Assembly (NCBI GenBank): GCA_021324155.1
Contig: JAJPJQ010000051.1
Location: 1 to 64,000, forward strand
DNA from: Pseudomonadota bacterium
Lineage (GTDB): Bacteria; Desulfobacterota; Binatia; UBA9968
Reading direction: 5' to 3'
Length of the DNA: 64,000 nt
How positions within the stretch are numbered: the first letter of the stretch is position 1; each line of letters begins with the position of its first letter. Shown here in pieces: positions 35,076-43,420 of this stretch. Below the pieces are notes generated by a model. It was given only the letters and a program-made list of their open reading frames with translations. It ran no database searches and was not told the origin of the DNA. The position numbers were made by a program, and so were the translations under genes.

Positions 35076-36071
35076 TCAGCTCCTGATGTCCTTATCGAGG
35101 GATTGCCGCTTCCCAGCTGGGGGCGCTTTCCCGGCCGCCGCCTCGAGCACCGCGCGCGCGATCGCGCGCAGTGACTCTGCTTTTCTACCAAACGGTTCCA
35201 GTTCCTTCAAACATTGCCGCAGCAGCTCGCGCGCCCGGCTTTTCGCGGCGGCGATTCCGACGACCGCGGGATACGTCGCTTTCTTCATCTCCTTGCCGTT
35301 CGCAGGCACTTCCGACACATCGGTAATATCGTCGGCGACCTGGAACCCCAGACCGAAGAACTCGCCGTAGCGGCTGATGCGCTTGAGGTCCTTGGCCGCC
35401 GCGCCGCCTAGAATCGCGCCCGCGCGGACGGACGCAAGGATCAGCGCGCCGGTCTTCCGCACGTGAATATACTCGACGGTCGCGACATCGGCTTCGCGCT
35501 CCTCGGCTTCGAGGTCCATCGCCTGCCCCCCGACCATGCCGGCGATTCCCGCAGCGCGGGCGATCTCGTGCGCCACGCTCAAGACCAACTTGCCGTCGCG
35601 CGCCTGCGCCAGGCGCGGATCGGTCATCACGTGAAACGCCTCGGTCAGGAGCGCGTCGCCGGCGAGCAGCGCGATGCCGTCGCCGTAAACCTTGTGCACC
35701 GTCGGCTGACCGCGGCGCAAGCCGTCGTCGTCGAGCGCCGGCAGGTCGTCATGGATCAGCGAATAGGTATGAATCATCTCCATCGCGATAGCGAAAGGCA
35801 TCACGCTCTTCGCGTCGGCGCCGAAAAGATCGCCGGCCGCGAGCATCAAAATCGGACGCAGCCGCTTGCCGCCCGAAAACAGACCGTAGTGCATCGCCTT
35901 GTAAATGTTCCCAGAATGCCGGCCGGATTGTTTGAAATGATGATCGAGCGCGCGGTCGATGATCGCGCGGCGCTGTTTGAGATACTGCTCGATGTCGAAG
36001 GCAGACACGTCGTGAGTTTCTGTCGGCCATGGGCGGCCGCCTGGAGACGTTTCTGTCGTTAATGCTAGCAT
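35076..36071 (-). CDS. Farnesyl/geranyl(geranyl) diphosphate synthase (IspA-like)
   Basis: A 331-residue trans-prenyl diphosphate synthase. The first Asp-rich motif is HDDLPALDDD and the second is DDITD, both complete. The start at ATG 36071 has GGAG 8 nt before it and begins just after cruF ends. GTG 36008 is a shorter alternative closer to typical family N-termini. Product length (C15 or C20) cannot be read surely. It stands in the xseB-ispA-dxs context, here split by the carotenoid island. Confidence 0.9.
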   Translation of the reverse strand: MLALTTETSPGGRPWPTETHDVSAFDIEQYLKQRRAIIDRALDHHFKQSGRHSGNIYKAMHYGLFSGGKRLRPILMLAAGDLFGADAKSVMPFAIAMEMIHTYSLIHDDLPALDDDGLRRGQPTVHKVYGDGIALLAGDALLTEAFHVMTDPRLAQARDGKLVLSVAHEIARAAGIAGMVGGQAMDLEAEEREADVATVEYIHVRKTGALILASVRAGAILGGAAAKDLKRISRYGEFFGLGFQVADDITDVSEVPANGKEMKKATYPAVVGIAAAKSRARELLRQCLKELEPFGRKAESLRAIARAVLEAAAGKAPPAGKRQSLDKDIRS

Positions 36072-36087
36072 CAAGCGCTCCACCACT

Positions 36088-36918
36088 TCAAACCCGGGCC
36101 GGCCGGAACGGAACAGACGTCTTGGTCACGGCCGCCGTCGCTGCAGCGCCGCGAACAACGAGCCAGAGTGCGGCCGCGAGACTCGCAAAGCCGGCGGCGG
36201 CGGCGACCCAAGCGCCGCCGACGACACAAAAGCTCAGCGGCAGCGCGAGATTGACGCCGTAAGCCGCAGCGGCAAAAATCGCGCTGCCGCCGGGCTCCGG
36301 CCGCGTTCGATAGAGCACCGCCAGCAGCACCAAGCCTGTGACGCTCCAGCCGAAAAGATTGTTAAGGGGCATGCCGTAATAAGCGCCCCGTTCGGCCCAT
36401 ATCCAATAATGCGTCATCTTGCTCATCGCGGGATCGAGCGTCAAATCCCATGCGACGAGCAGCGCGGCGCCGGCAAAGACCGCCCGCCAGCCCGCAAAGC
36501 GCCGGCGGGCGACGATCCAGGCGGGCCACGCCATCGTAAACCAGCTAAGCGGAATGACCAGCGGCACGCGTCCGAGCCATTTCGGACCGAGCATCTCGGT
36601 GTAGGAATAGGCGCCGAAAGGAATACCGTAAGTCGTCCCCGCGAGCTCGCTCGCGAGGCTGATGCCGTAAACCGCGACGAAAGCCGTCGCGATCGCCCGT
36701 TTGCGGTTGCGTAGCAACGCTTCGCTTAGAACGGCGAGACCGCCGAGAACCATATTGCACACCGCAAAGCCGTGAAAGGCCCACGCGTAAAAGCGCACGC
36801 CCTCGGGCCCGAGCGCGATCAAAAGATCGGGTCGCGCGGTGAAAATCCCGTAGCCTGCGAGGCTTCCGATCGCGAATGCTAGTTGGAGCGCGAGAAGAGT
36901 CCATGGTAAAGCGAACAT
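36088..36918 (-). CDS. cruF: Carotenoid 1',2'-hydratase, CruF-like (DUF422)
   Basis: A 276-residue polytopic membrane protein of the CruF/DUF422 family, which hydrates the psi end group of carotenoids. About seven hydrophobic segments are visible, with family patterns GIPFGAYSYTEMLGPKWLGRVPLVIPLSWF, AWDLTLDPAMSKMTHYWIW and GAYYGMPLNNLFGW. It overlaps the 3' end of crtB by 40 bp and shares the operon with crtI, crtB and crtE. A downstream glycosyltransferase would fit CruG or CruC roles. Confidence 0.87.
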   Translation of the reverse strand: MFALPWTLLALQLAFAIGSLAGYGIFTARPDLLIALGPEGVRFYAWAFHGFAVCNMVLGGLAVLSEALLRNRKRAIATAFVAVYGISLASELAGTTYGIPFGAYSYTEMLGPKWLGRVPLVIPLSWFTMAWPAWIVARRRFAGWRAVFAGAALLVAWDLTLDPAMSKMTHYWIWAERGAYYGMPLNNLFGWSVTGLVLLAVLYRTRPEPGGSAIFAAAAYGVNLALPLSFCVVGGAWVAAAAGFASLAAALWLVVRGAAATAAVTKTSVPFRPARV

Positions 36919-37883
36919 GACTTCACCTCATCAGATAATTTCACTACGTCGGGAAACCGCCACACGCGGCCAATCGGCGCCGTCGAGGCGGCGCGGAAAA
37001 GCCGCGCGGGCCTGAGCGCCAGGGCGACGGCGCGGGCTACCGCGGCGAGCTTTCTGCGCCGCGGCGTAAAAACCCGCTCATCCCACGCCGCCGGGCCGCG
37101 GCGGCTGACGAGCGTGCCGATATCGGCGTAAATGTATCTCGCGGCGCCGACGGCGACAGCGCAGCGAAAGCTCAAGGACCGCACGCCCACGTCGGCGGAG
37201 CGGTAGTAGCGCTCCGCTTCCATCAGCAGGCGCCGCGCGACGGCGGCGAGCTCGCCGCGGTAGCGCGGATTTCCGAGCGACAGTACCGGAATGCCGGCCT
37301 CCGTAAGCCATGCCCGCGGCAGGTAAACGCGCCCATCAGCCGCGTCCGCCACAACGTCGCGCACGATATTGGTGAGCTGCATCGCAATGCCGAGGTGAGC
37401 GGCATTTTTAAAAGCCCGCTCATCGCTCACGCCCATCACGTGAGCCATCATGAGACCGACGGTGCCGGCGACGCGATAGCAATAGAGCAGCAGATCGTCC
37501 AGCGTCTCGTAGGTCTCGCCGCGCGCGTCCATGGCCATGCCTTCGATTAGCTCGAGCGGGTAATGTGCAGGGATGCGGTAGCGGGCGGCGACGTGGCCGA
37601 GCGCGAGGAAGACGGGGTCGCGCTGCGGCTCGCCTGCGATTGCGGAGCGCGTGCCAGCGCTCAGTGCGGCAAGCCGCGCCGCTCGTCGCCCTGCCGTGTC
37701 GCCGCGGCGCTCGTCGATCTCGTCGTCGCAGTACCGGCACCAGCCGTAGAGAAAAAACACCGCGTCTCTGATATCGCGGGGGAACAATCGCGCCGCGAGC
37801 GAAAAACTTTTCGACCCGGTCGAGGTGATCGCACGGCACTGCGCGAGCGCCGCCGCCGTTGGCGCATCGAGATTTTCACGCAT
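36879..37883 (-). CDS. crtB: Phytoene (or squalene) synthase
   Basis: A 334-residue trans-isoprenyl synthase that joins two geranylgeranyl diphosphates to phytoene. The first Asp-rich motif is in GWCRYCDDEIDE and the second is NIVRDVVADAADGRVYLP. ATG 37883 overlaps the crtI stop by 8 bp; ATG 37916 is an alternative. Its partner crtI supports phytoene rather than squalene synthesis, though some family members make squalene. It precedes cruF, overlapping it by 40 bp. Confidence 0.92.
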   Translation of the reverse strand: MRENLDAPTAAALAQCRAITSTGSKSFSLAARLFPRDIRDAVFFLYGWCRYCDDEIDERRGDTAGRRAARLAALSAGTRSAIAGEPQRDPVFLALGHVAARYRIPAHYPLELIEGMAMDARGETYETLDDLLLYCYRVAGTVGLMMAHVMGVSDERAFKNAAHLGIAMQLTNIVRDVVADAADGRVYLPRAWLTEAGIPVLSLGNPRYRGELAAVARRLLMEAERYYRSADVGVRSLSFRCAVAVGAARYIYADIGTLVSRRGPAAWDERVFTPRRRKLAAVARAVALALRPARLFRAASTAPIGRVWRFPDVVKLSDEVKSCSLYHGLFSRSN

Positions 37884-39405
37884 AGGAGAATTTGGTCCTC
37901 TGCGTCGCGCGCGCATTCATGGCGGCGAAATCGATCGCCACCAGCGCGGCGGTCGCTTTCGCCGAATTGACAACGCCGGGAACGCCCGCGCCGGGGTGCG
38001 TCCCGGCGCCGACAAAGTAAAGTCCGCGGATCCGCTTGTCGCGGTTGTGAACGCGGAAATAGGCACTTTGGTGAAGCCGCGGTTCGAGCGAAAAGGCCGA
38101 GCCGAGATGCGCGTTCAGCTCGTCGCGGAAGTCCTCGGGCGTGAAAATCCGACGAGTGGCGATCGCGGCCTTGAGGCCGGGCATGTAGCGCGCCTCGAGG
38201 TAATCGACAATCGTATCGGCGTATCTCGGCCCTTCGACGCGCCAATTGATGGGTAATTTCCCCAGGTGCGGCACCGGAGAGAGCACGTAGAACGTTTCGC
38301 AGCCGGGCGGCGCCAGCGTCGGATCGGAGCGCGAGGGCGCGTGAAGATACAAAGAGAAATCGTCCGCCAGCCGTCCGCGGCGGAAGACATCGCCGAGCAG
38401 GCCGCGATAGCGCGGGCCAAAAATGACGTTGTGATGGGCGAGATGCGGATAGCTCCGCCGTGCGCCGAAGTATAGAACAAAAAGCGACATGCCGTAGCTC
38501 ATGCGCCGGAGCTTCCGCCGCATACGCGCGGCGCGCGATTCGCCGTCGAGCAGCGTCTCGTAAGTGTGAACGACGTCGGCGTTGCTGACGACGAGATCGC
38601 AGCTTTCGCGTTTTCCCGCGCTTCCGACCACGCCGGTCACGCGCCCCGCCTCGGTGATGATGCGGGCGATTTCGCTATCAAGCCGAATGTCGCCGCCCAG
38701 TTCCTTGAACAATTTAACCAAAGCCTGGACGAGCGCGCCGGTGCCGCCCTGGGGAAAAAATACGCCCCACTTACGCTCCAGCGAGGAAATCAAAGTATAG
38801 ATCGAAGTCGTGGTGAACGGGTTCCCGCCGACGAGCAGCGAATGGAAGCTGAAGAGTTCGCGGAGGCGCTGGTGGCGTATACAATGCGAGACCATTCGAT
38901 ACACCGAGCGGTAAGCCTTTAGCCGGACGAGATCGGGCACCGCGCGCGCCATCGACGTCCAATCGACAAACGGCACGTGCGCGAGGCGCTCGTAGCCGGC
39001 GCGAAAAACCGCGTCCGAGTAATCGCGGAACTTTCGGTAGCCGGCGACGTCGCATGGGGAGATTCTGGCGATCTGCGCTTCCATGGCATCGGTATCGTCG
39101 GAGTATTCGAAGGCTAGGCCGTCCTGCCAAAAGACGCGATAGAACGGACGCACCGGCAGGAGCCGGACGTACTCGTCCATATTCTTATCGGCGACCGCGA
39201 ATAGTTCGCGCAGGCAATCCGGCGCCGTAATGACCGTGGGACCGGCGTCGAACGTAAACCCGTCCTGCCGGTAGACGTATGCGCGGCCGCCCGGCAGATC
39301 GCGCTTCTCGAATATCGTCGTGTCGAAGCCCGCCGCTTGCAGGCGGATTGCCGCCGCGAGACCGCCGAAGCCGCTTCCAATGACCGCGGCGCGCGCTCTA
39401 GTCAT
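37876..39405 (-). CDS. crtI: Phytoene desaturase (CrtI-type)
   Basis: A 509-residue FAD-dependent desaturase that takes phytoene to neurosporene or lycopene. It has the N-terminal dinucleotide motif VIGSGFGGLAAAIRLQAAG, the FFPQGGTGALVQALVKL segment and the C-terminal FAD motif LYFVGAGTHPGAGVPGVV. Length is normal. It overlaps both crtE (8 bp) and crtB (8 bp), a tightly coupled operon. The number of desaturation steps cannot be deduced from the sequence. Confidence 0.94.
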   Translation of the reverse strand: MTRARAAVIGSGFGGLAAAIRLQAAGFDTTIFEKRDLPGGRAYVYRQDGFTFDAGPTVITAPDCLRELFAVADKNMDEYVRLLPVRPFYRVFWQDGLAFEYSDDTDAMEAQIARISPCDVAGYRKFRDYSDAVFRAGYERLAHVPFVDWTSMARAVPDLVRLKAYRSVYRMVSHCIRHQRLRELFSFHSLLVGGNPFTTTSIYTLISSLERKWGVFFPQGGTGALVQALVKLFKELGGDIRLDSEIARIITEAGRVTGVVGSAGKRESCDLVVSNADVVHTYETLLDGESRAARMRRKLRRMSYGMSLFVLYFGARRSYPHLAHHNVIFGPRYRGLLGDVFRRGRLADDFSLYLHAPSRSDPTLAPPGCETFYVLSPVPHLGKLPINWRVEGPRYADTIVDYLEARYMPGLKAAIATRRIFTPEDFRDELNAHLGSAFSLEPRLHQSAYFRVHNRDKRIRGLYFVGAGTHPGAGVPGVVNSAKATAALVAIDFAAMNARATQRTKFSYA

Positions 39406-40498
39406 ACGCGAGAGCCACCTTTTGGCCGAGATCGCGCAGCTGCTGCAGCGCGTCGGAGCTGAACCTCAAGTCCGCCGCCGATTCTTCAAGAATGCCGCAG
39501 GCGTTCGCCAGAAATTCGCGCGCCTGCAGCTTGGCGCTCTCGATGAGACGGTGCCGCTCGAGCCACGCATTTAACGCGGCCGTATCCGGCAGCCGTTTGA
39601 CACACGCGACGAAATCGGAAAATTGCTGCGGCGAAGACCCGCGCGCAGCGCAGGCCCATAGCCACGAGGGGCGCCGTAGCACCAGATCTTCATACTGCTT
39701 GGCGGGATCCCGGCGGGAACTCGCATTGACGATGTCGTCGAACATCTGCAGTGCCATTCCAAAGCGAAGGCCAAATTCTTCCGTCGGCGCCAGCTGGTCG
39801 CGCGAAGCGCCGGCCAAAATGGCCCCGACGCATACCGCGAGCGCAATGAGCGCGCCGGTCTTTAGCTCCATCGCGGCGAGACATACGTCGGCCGTACAGG
39901 CCTGCTGCAAATTATCGACGGCGACGCCGAGATCGAGCGCCTGACCATAATGCGCCTTCAGCAGCGTGCGGTAATAATACTGTCCGACGAGCAGCTCTTC
40001 TCCGGGAGTGAGGCGGAGCCGTTTGAAAATCTCGGCAGGCCAGAAGTATAGCCAGTTGCCGATATTGAGAGCGATCGGGAGGCCGTAGAGCCGGTGCAGC
40101 GCCGGCGCGCCGCGGCGGAAAAGGCTTCCATCCTCGATGTCGTCCACAATCAGCGATCCCGCGTGAATCAGTTCGACAGCTTCGCCGGCGAGCCAGCAGC
40201 GCCGGCGATGAGGCGCGCCGTCGGGATCACCGCCAGCGAGCCTGAAGCCGAGCGTCACGAGGCGCGATCGAAAGCGTTTCCCCCGTCGCGCGGCGAAAGC
40301 CTCAATCGGTTCGAAAAGCACGTCGTGGAGGACGCCGTCGAGCACGCCGTCAAGCGCCGCCGCGCGCGATACCGAGAGCAATCCGAGCACATCCGCGCGT
40401 GTCGGCAGGACGGGGCGGCCGTCCTCCATACCGAGCGTTCCCAGCTTTGCCGAACGGCGAAAACGACAGCGATCGGTCATTGATAATTTCGCTTCCAT
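39398..40498 (-). CDS. crtE: Polyprenyl (geranylgeranyl) diphosphate synthase
   Basis: A 366-residue trans-prenyl synthase at the head of the carotenoid operon. The first motif is LIVDDIEDGS (complete DDxxD). The second is MFDDIVNAS, with Asn replacing the last Asp (DDxxN). GGGAG lies 6 nt before ATG 40498. It probably makes the C20 precursor for CrtB, while the IspA-like enzyme at 35076 makes shorter chains. The changed second motif may alter rate or chain length. Confidence 0.88.
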   Translation of the reverse strand: MEAKLSMTDRCRFRRSAKLGTLGMEDGRPVLPTRADVLGLLSVSRAAALDGVLDGVLHDVLFEPIEAFAARRGKRFRSRLVTLGFRLAGGDPDGAPHRRRCWLAGEAVELIHAGSLIVDDIEDGSLFRRGAPALHRLYGLPIALNIGNWLYFWPAEIFKRLRLTPGEELLVGQYYYRTLLKAHYGQALDLGVAVDNLQQACTADVCLAAMELKTGALIALAVCVGAILAGASRDQLAPTEEFGLRFGMALQMFDDIVNASSRRDPAKQYEDLVLRRPSWLWACAARGSSPQQFSDFVACVKRLPDTAALNAWLERHRLIESAKLQAREFLANACGILEESAADLRFSSDALQQLRDLGQKVALAYD

Positions 40499-40516
40499 CA
40501 ACGACTCCCGCGGGCT

Positions 40517-41102
40517 TTAACGTAATCGAATCCTGTCCAGAGGCAGATCCTGTGCGGCGGCGAGTTTGGCGAGCGCGCCGAGACTCAGATTTTGCTTTCC
40601 GAGCTCAAAACGTCCGGGTCGAGCCCCGCGCGCTCGGCGAGCTGCGGCTGCGTCAACGCCTTTTGCTGCCGGGCCGAGCGAATGCGCATACCGACCTGCC
40701 GCAACAAAGCTTCAAAGTCTCATCAGCCCCGAGAAAATCGACTTTCCAGCCGTCGAAGCGGAGCGCATCGGCGACCATCAACGAACCGAGAAAATGCCGC
40801 TCTCCTTCAATGCACGCGACCGCCGCCCGTTTGCCGTTCGGCGGCGGCGCCGGGTACGCGGCGCGAAGCCGCGCCATCTGCGCGAGCGTCGTCTCGGTCG
40901 CGCGGCGCTCGTGCCACGTTGATCTTCCGTGGTGCGAAAGCTCGCCGATTTCCACCATCGCCGGATAAAACGGGTCCTGATAAACCCTTATCAGATCGCC
41001 GCGACTGCGAAACACCCGCCGCGCGATTGAGGAGGCGCTCTCGACATCGCCGAGGACAAGCGCGCAAACGTACGATTGGATAAAGCGCCCGGGCTGCTTC
41101 AC
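40517..41102 (-). pseudogene. Broken regulator: truncated cobalamin-binding domain joined to a frameshifted XRE helix-turn-helix
   Basis: From GTG 41102 (GGAGG before it) a 149-codon frame encodes a B12-binding helical cap and the first part of the B12 fold (CIEGERHFLGSLMVADALR, GWKVDFLGADET), as in CarH/LitR light sensors. It then loses homology about 15 codons later, and the remaining B12 lobe is absent. The next stretch, in another frame, is an XRE domain: MRIRSARQQKALTQPQLAER from ATG 40689, then after a 1-nt shift near 40600-40620, RFELGKQNLSLGALAKLAAA to TAA 40517. It is divergent from the glycosyltransferase and directly upstream of crtE. The cap's usual W and EH residues read S and ER here. 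Confidence 0.75.
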
Positions 41103-41124
41103 GGTGCCTCCTTCTATTGTGTTT

Positions 41125-42282
41125 ATGTTGGATATGCTGATCATGAGCGGCGGACTCCCTCTCTTGATTCTCCAGTTGCTTGCGGGCGTCGTCCTGCTCG
41201 TACGGCTCGGTCGAAGGCCGCGGCGCCCCCTGCCCCTGCCAAAAGGCCTTACCCCCGGCAGCGCAACAGTCACAGTTGTGATTCCGGCTCGGAACGAAGC
41301 ACCGCGCATCGCTGCCGCTCTCGCCGGCGCGATGCGCCAGGGCGGTGTGGTCGCGGAAATTTTTGTGGTGGATGACGAATCGACCGATGGCACCGCAGAG
41401 ATCGTTCGCGCAGCCCTTGATCCACGCGTGCGGCTAATCGTCGGACGACGCGCGCCGGAGGGGTGGCTGGGGAAGTCGTGGGCGTTGCAGCAGGCTCTGC
41501 GTCACGTGCGAACCGAATGGCTGCTATGTCTCGACGCGGATGCACGGCCGGCCCCGGGCCTGGCGGCCGCAGCGCTGGCGGCCGCGTGCGGCGAGGGCGC
41601 CGACGCGCTATCCGTCGCTCCGCGGTTCATCGTCGAGACGGCGGGCGAGCGTTGGCTCCATCCCGCGTTGCTGACGACGCTGATCTACCGGTTGGGCGGC
41701 GGTGCAACGACCCCAAACCGCCGCGGCTTCGTCAACGGGCAATGCCTCCTGCTGCGCGCGGAGACGGTGCGGCGCGCGGGCGGCTTTGCCGCCGCAGCGG
41801 GCGCATTCGCCGACGACTTCGCTCTGGCGGCCGCGCTCGTTCGTTCGCGCGCGCGCGTCGCATTCCGCGACGGATCCGACTTTCTGGAAGTTAAAATGTA
41901 CGGCTCGGCCGGCGAGACCTGGAGGCAGTGGGGAAGAACGCTGGCGCTGAACGAAGTGACGAAACCGACACAGCAGATTTACGATATCGGGCTGCTGGCG
42001 CTGACGCAGGCGGCGCCGCTGCCGCTCGCGGCAGCGCTCGCATGGAATGTAGGCCGCGCGGACATCCTCTCGGGCGCATTGCTGGCCGTCAACGGCCTTT
42101 TGCTGGCGCTTCGCTTCGCGGTCCTCGGGTCCGCGGCGCGTTGTTACCGGCCGGCGCGGGATGTTTATTGGCTGTCGCCGCTAGCGGATCCTCTCGCCGT
42201 GGTAAGGATTGCGGTTTCGGCTATATGGCCGCGGCGCGAGTGGCGCGGCAGACGGTATTCAAGGCCGCGGAAAACGGCGTGA
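41125..42282 (+). CDS. Family 2 membrane glycosyltransferase, CruG/CruC-like
   Basis: A 385-residue GT2 enzyme with an N-terminal membrane anchor, the nucleotide-sugar motifs VVIPARNEAPRIAAAL, VVDDESTDGTAEIV and LCLDADARPAPG, a catalytic-loop region with AFADDFALAAAL and QWGRTLALNE, and C-terminal membrane segments. Beside cruF and crt genes it probably glycosylates the carotenoid hydroxyl made by CruF. The start is uncertain among 41104 (GTG), 41125 and 41143. It is transcribed opposite to the crt operon. Confidence 0.85.
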   Translation: MLDMLIMSGGLPLLILQLLAGVVLLVRLGRRPRRPLPLPKGLTPGSATVTVVIPARNEAPRIAAALAGAMRQGGVVAEIFVVDDESTDGTAEIVRAALDPRVRLIVGRRAPEGWLGKSWALQQALRHVRTEWLLCLDADARPAPGLAAAALAAACGEGADALSVAPRFIVETAGERWLHPALLTTLIYRLGGGATTPNRRGFVNGQCLLLRAETVRRAGGFAAAAGAFADDFALAAALVRSRARVAFRDGSDFLEVKMYGSAGETWRQWGRTLALNEVTKPTQQIYDIGLLALTQAAPLPLAAALAWNVGRADILSGALLAVNGLLLALRFAVLGSAARCYRPARDVYWLSPLADPLAVVRIAVSAIWPRREWRGRRYSRPRKTA

Positions 42283-42286
42283 CACG

Positions 42287-42541
42287 TCAATCGCCGTTGT
42301 CCTTGTCGAGCTTATCAAGCTGGCGCAGCTGTAGCTTGCCTTCTTTATCCTTCATCAGCAGCTCGATCTTCTTCTCGACTTCGGTGAGCTTTTGATTGCA
42401 GAACTTCACCAGGCGGATGCCGTCCTCGAACGCGGCAAGCGAATCTTCGAGCGACAGCTCGCCCGATTCGAGCCGCTCGACGACCTTTTCGAGGTCTTCG
42501 ATCGCCGTCTCGAATTTTTGCTTTTCAGGATCTTGCGCCAT
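42287..42541 (-). CDS. xseB: Exodeoxyribonuclease VII small subunit
   Basis: An 84-residue helical protein that joins XseA to form the single-strand exonuclease. The family pattern is FETAIEDLEKVVERLESGELSLEDSLAAFEDGIRL. It converges with the glycosyltransferase gene by 4 bp and stands downstream of the M23 peptidase and xseA. In many relatives xseB is followed directly by ispA and dxs; here the carotenoid island lies between. Confidence 0.94.
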   Translation of the reverse strand: MAQDPEKQKFETAIEDLEKVVERLESGELSLEDSLAAFEDGIRLVKFCNQKLTEVEKKIELLMKDKEGKLQLRQLDKLDKDNGD

Positions 42542-42550
42542 GCATTCCGC

Positions 42551-43420
42551 CTATTGTGAATTCCGGCTCGATTCCTGGAGCGCCAGCAGATCGAGCGGGT
42601 CGATGCGCGCGCCGTTCAAGCGCGCGCCCCAATGGAGGTGCGGGCCGGTGACCCGCCCGGTCATGCCCGCGAGCCCGATGACGTCGCCCTTCCGCACCGA
42701 CGCGCCGGTGGGGACGCGAAACTCCGAAAGATGGAAGTACATCGTATAAAGTCCGCCGCCGTGATCCAAGACGAGGCTGTTGCCGCTGAAGAAAAGATTT
42801 TCTTCGAGCACGACACGTCCGTCGTTGGCGGCGGCCACGGGCGCGCCGAGCGCCGCCTTGAGGTCGACGCCTTCGTGCGGCGCGCGCGCGAGGCCGTTGA
42901 CGACGCGGCGAAAGCCGAAGGCGGAATTCACCTTCACCGGCACCGGCGCCGCGAACGGCTCCTGCCACAGCCGCGTCGGGCTGCGGACTTTCCATAACGC
43001 CTTCAGCAAGGCCTGCTCTCTTTTGATGCGCTCGAGCGTTGCGGCGTCGAGCTGATCGAACGCGGGAGGGACGCTGATCTCCTCGCGCGGAAAATCTTTG
43101 CGCGTGACGTTGATCGCTGCCGTACGGCTCCATGCCTGTTCCGGAGTTCGTCCCGACACGGCGATCTCGACCTTGCCGGGCTTTTCGTCCATATCGATGC
43201 CGACGAGCGCCGCGTACGCGCTCGGCTCGGTCTGGAAAACCGGGATGTCGTCCGCGCCGCGGCGCGCTTTCAAATCCGCCATCGGGGCGCCGGAGATCAC
43301 GACCTCGGCGACGCCGCCCTGTAACACCTGCGCCGGCCGGACGACGATCAGAATGTCTTCGGCGAAAGCCGCCGCCGGACAGAGAAGCGCGAGCGCGACG
43401 ATCAGCCCGACAACCTTCAT
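42551..43420 (-). CDS. M23-family (LytM) peptidoglycan endopeptidase
   Basis: A 289-residue periplasmic zinc peptidase. The signal peptide is MKVVGLIVALALLCPAAAF (cleavage near AFA-ED). The C-terminal LytM domain has the complete zinc motif: H in APHEGVD and GPHLHWG with HxH. It would cut peptide cross-links in peptidoglycan. It lies between xseA (4 bp overlap) and xseB. Unlike the EnvC-like protein at 46246, its active site is intact. Confidence 0.93.
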   Translation of the reverse strand: MKVVGLIVALALLCPAAAFAEDILIVVRPAQVLQGGVAEVVISGAPMADLKARRGADDIPVFQTEPSAYAALVGIDMDEKPGKVEIAVSGRTPEQAWSRTAAINVTRKDFPREEISVPPAFDQLDAATLERIKREQALLKALWKVRSPTRLWQEPFAAPVPVKVNSAFGFRRVVNGLARAPHEGVDLKAALGAPVAAANDGRVVLEENLFFSGNSLVLDHGGGLYTMYFHLSEFRVPTGASVRKGDVIGLAGMTGRVTGPHLHWGARLNGARIDPLDLLALQESSRNSQ

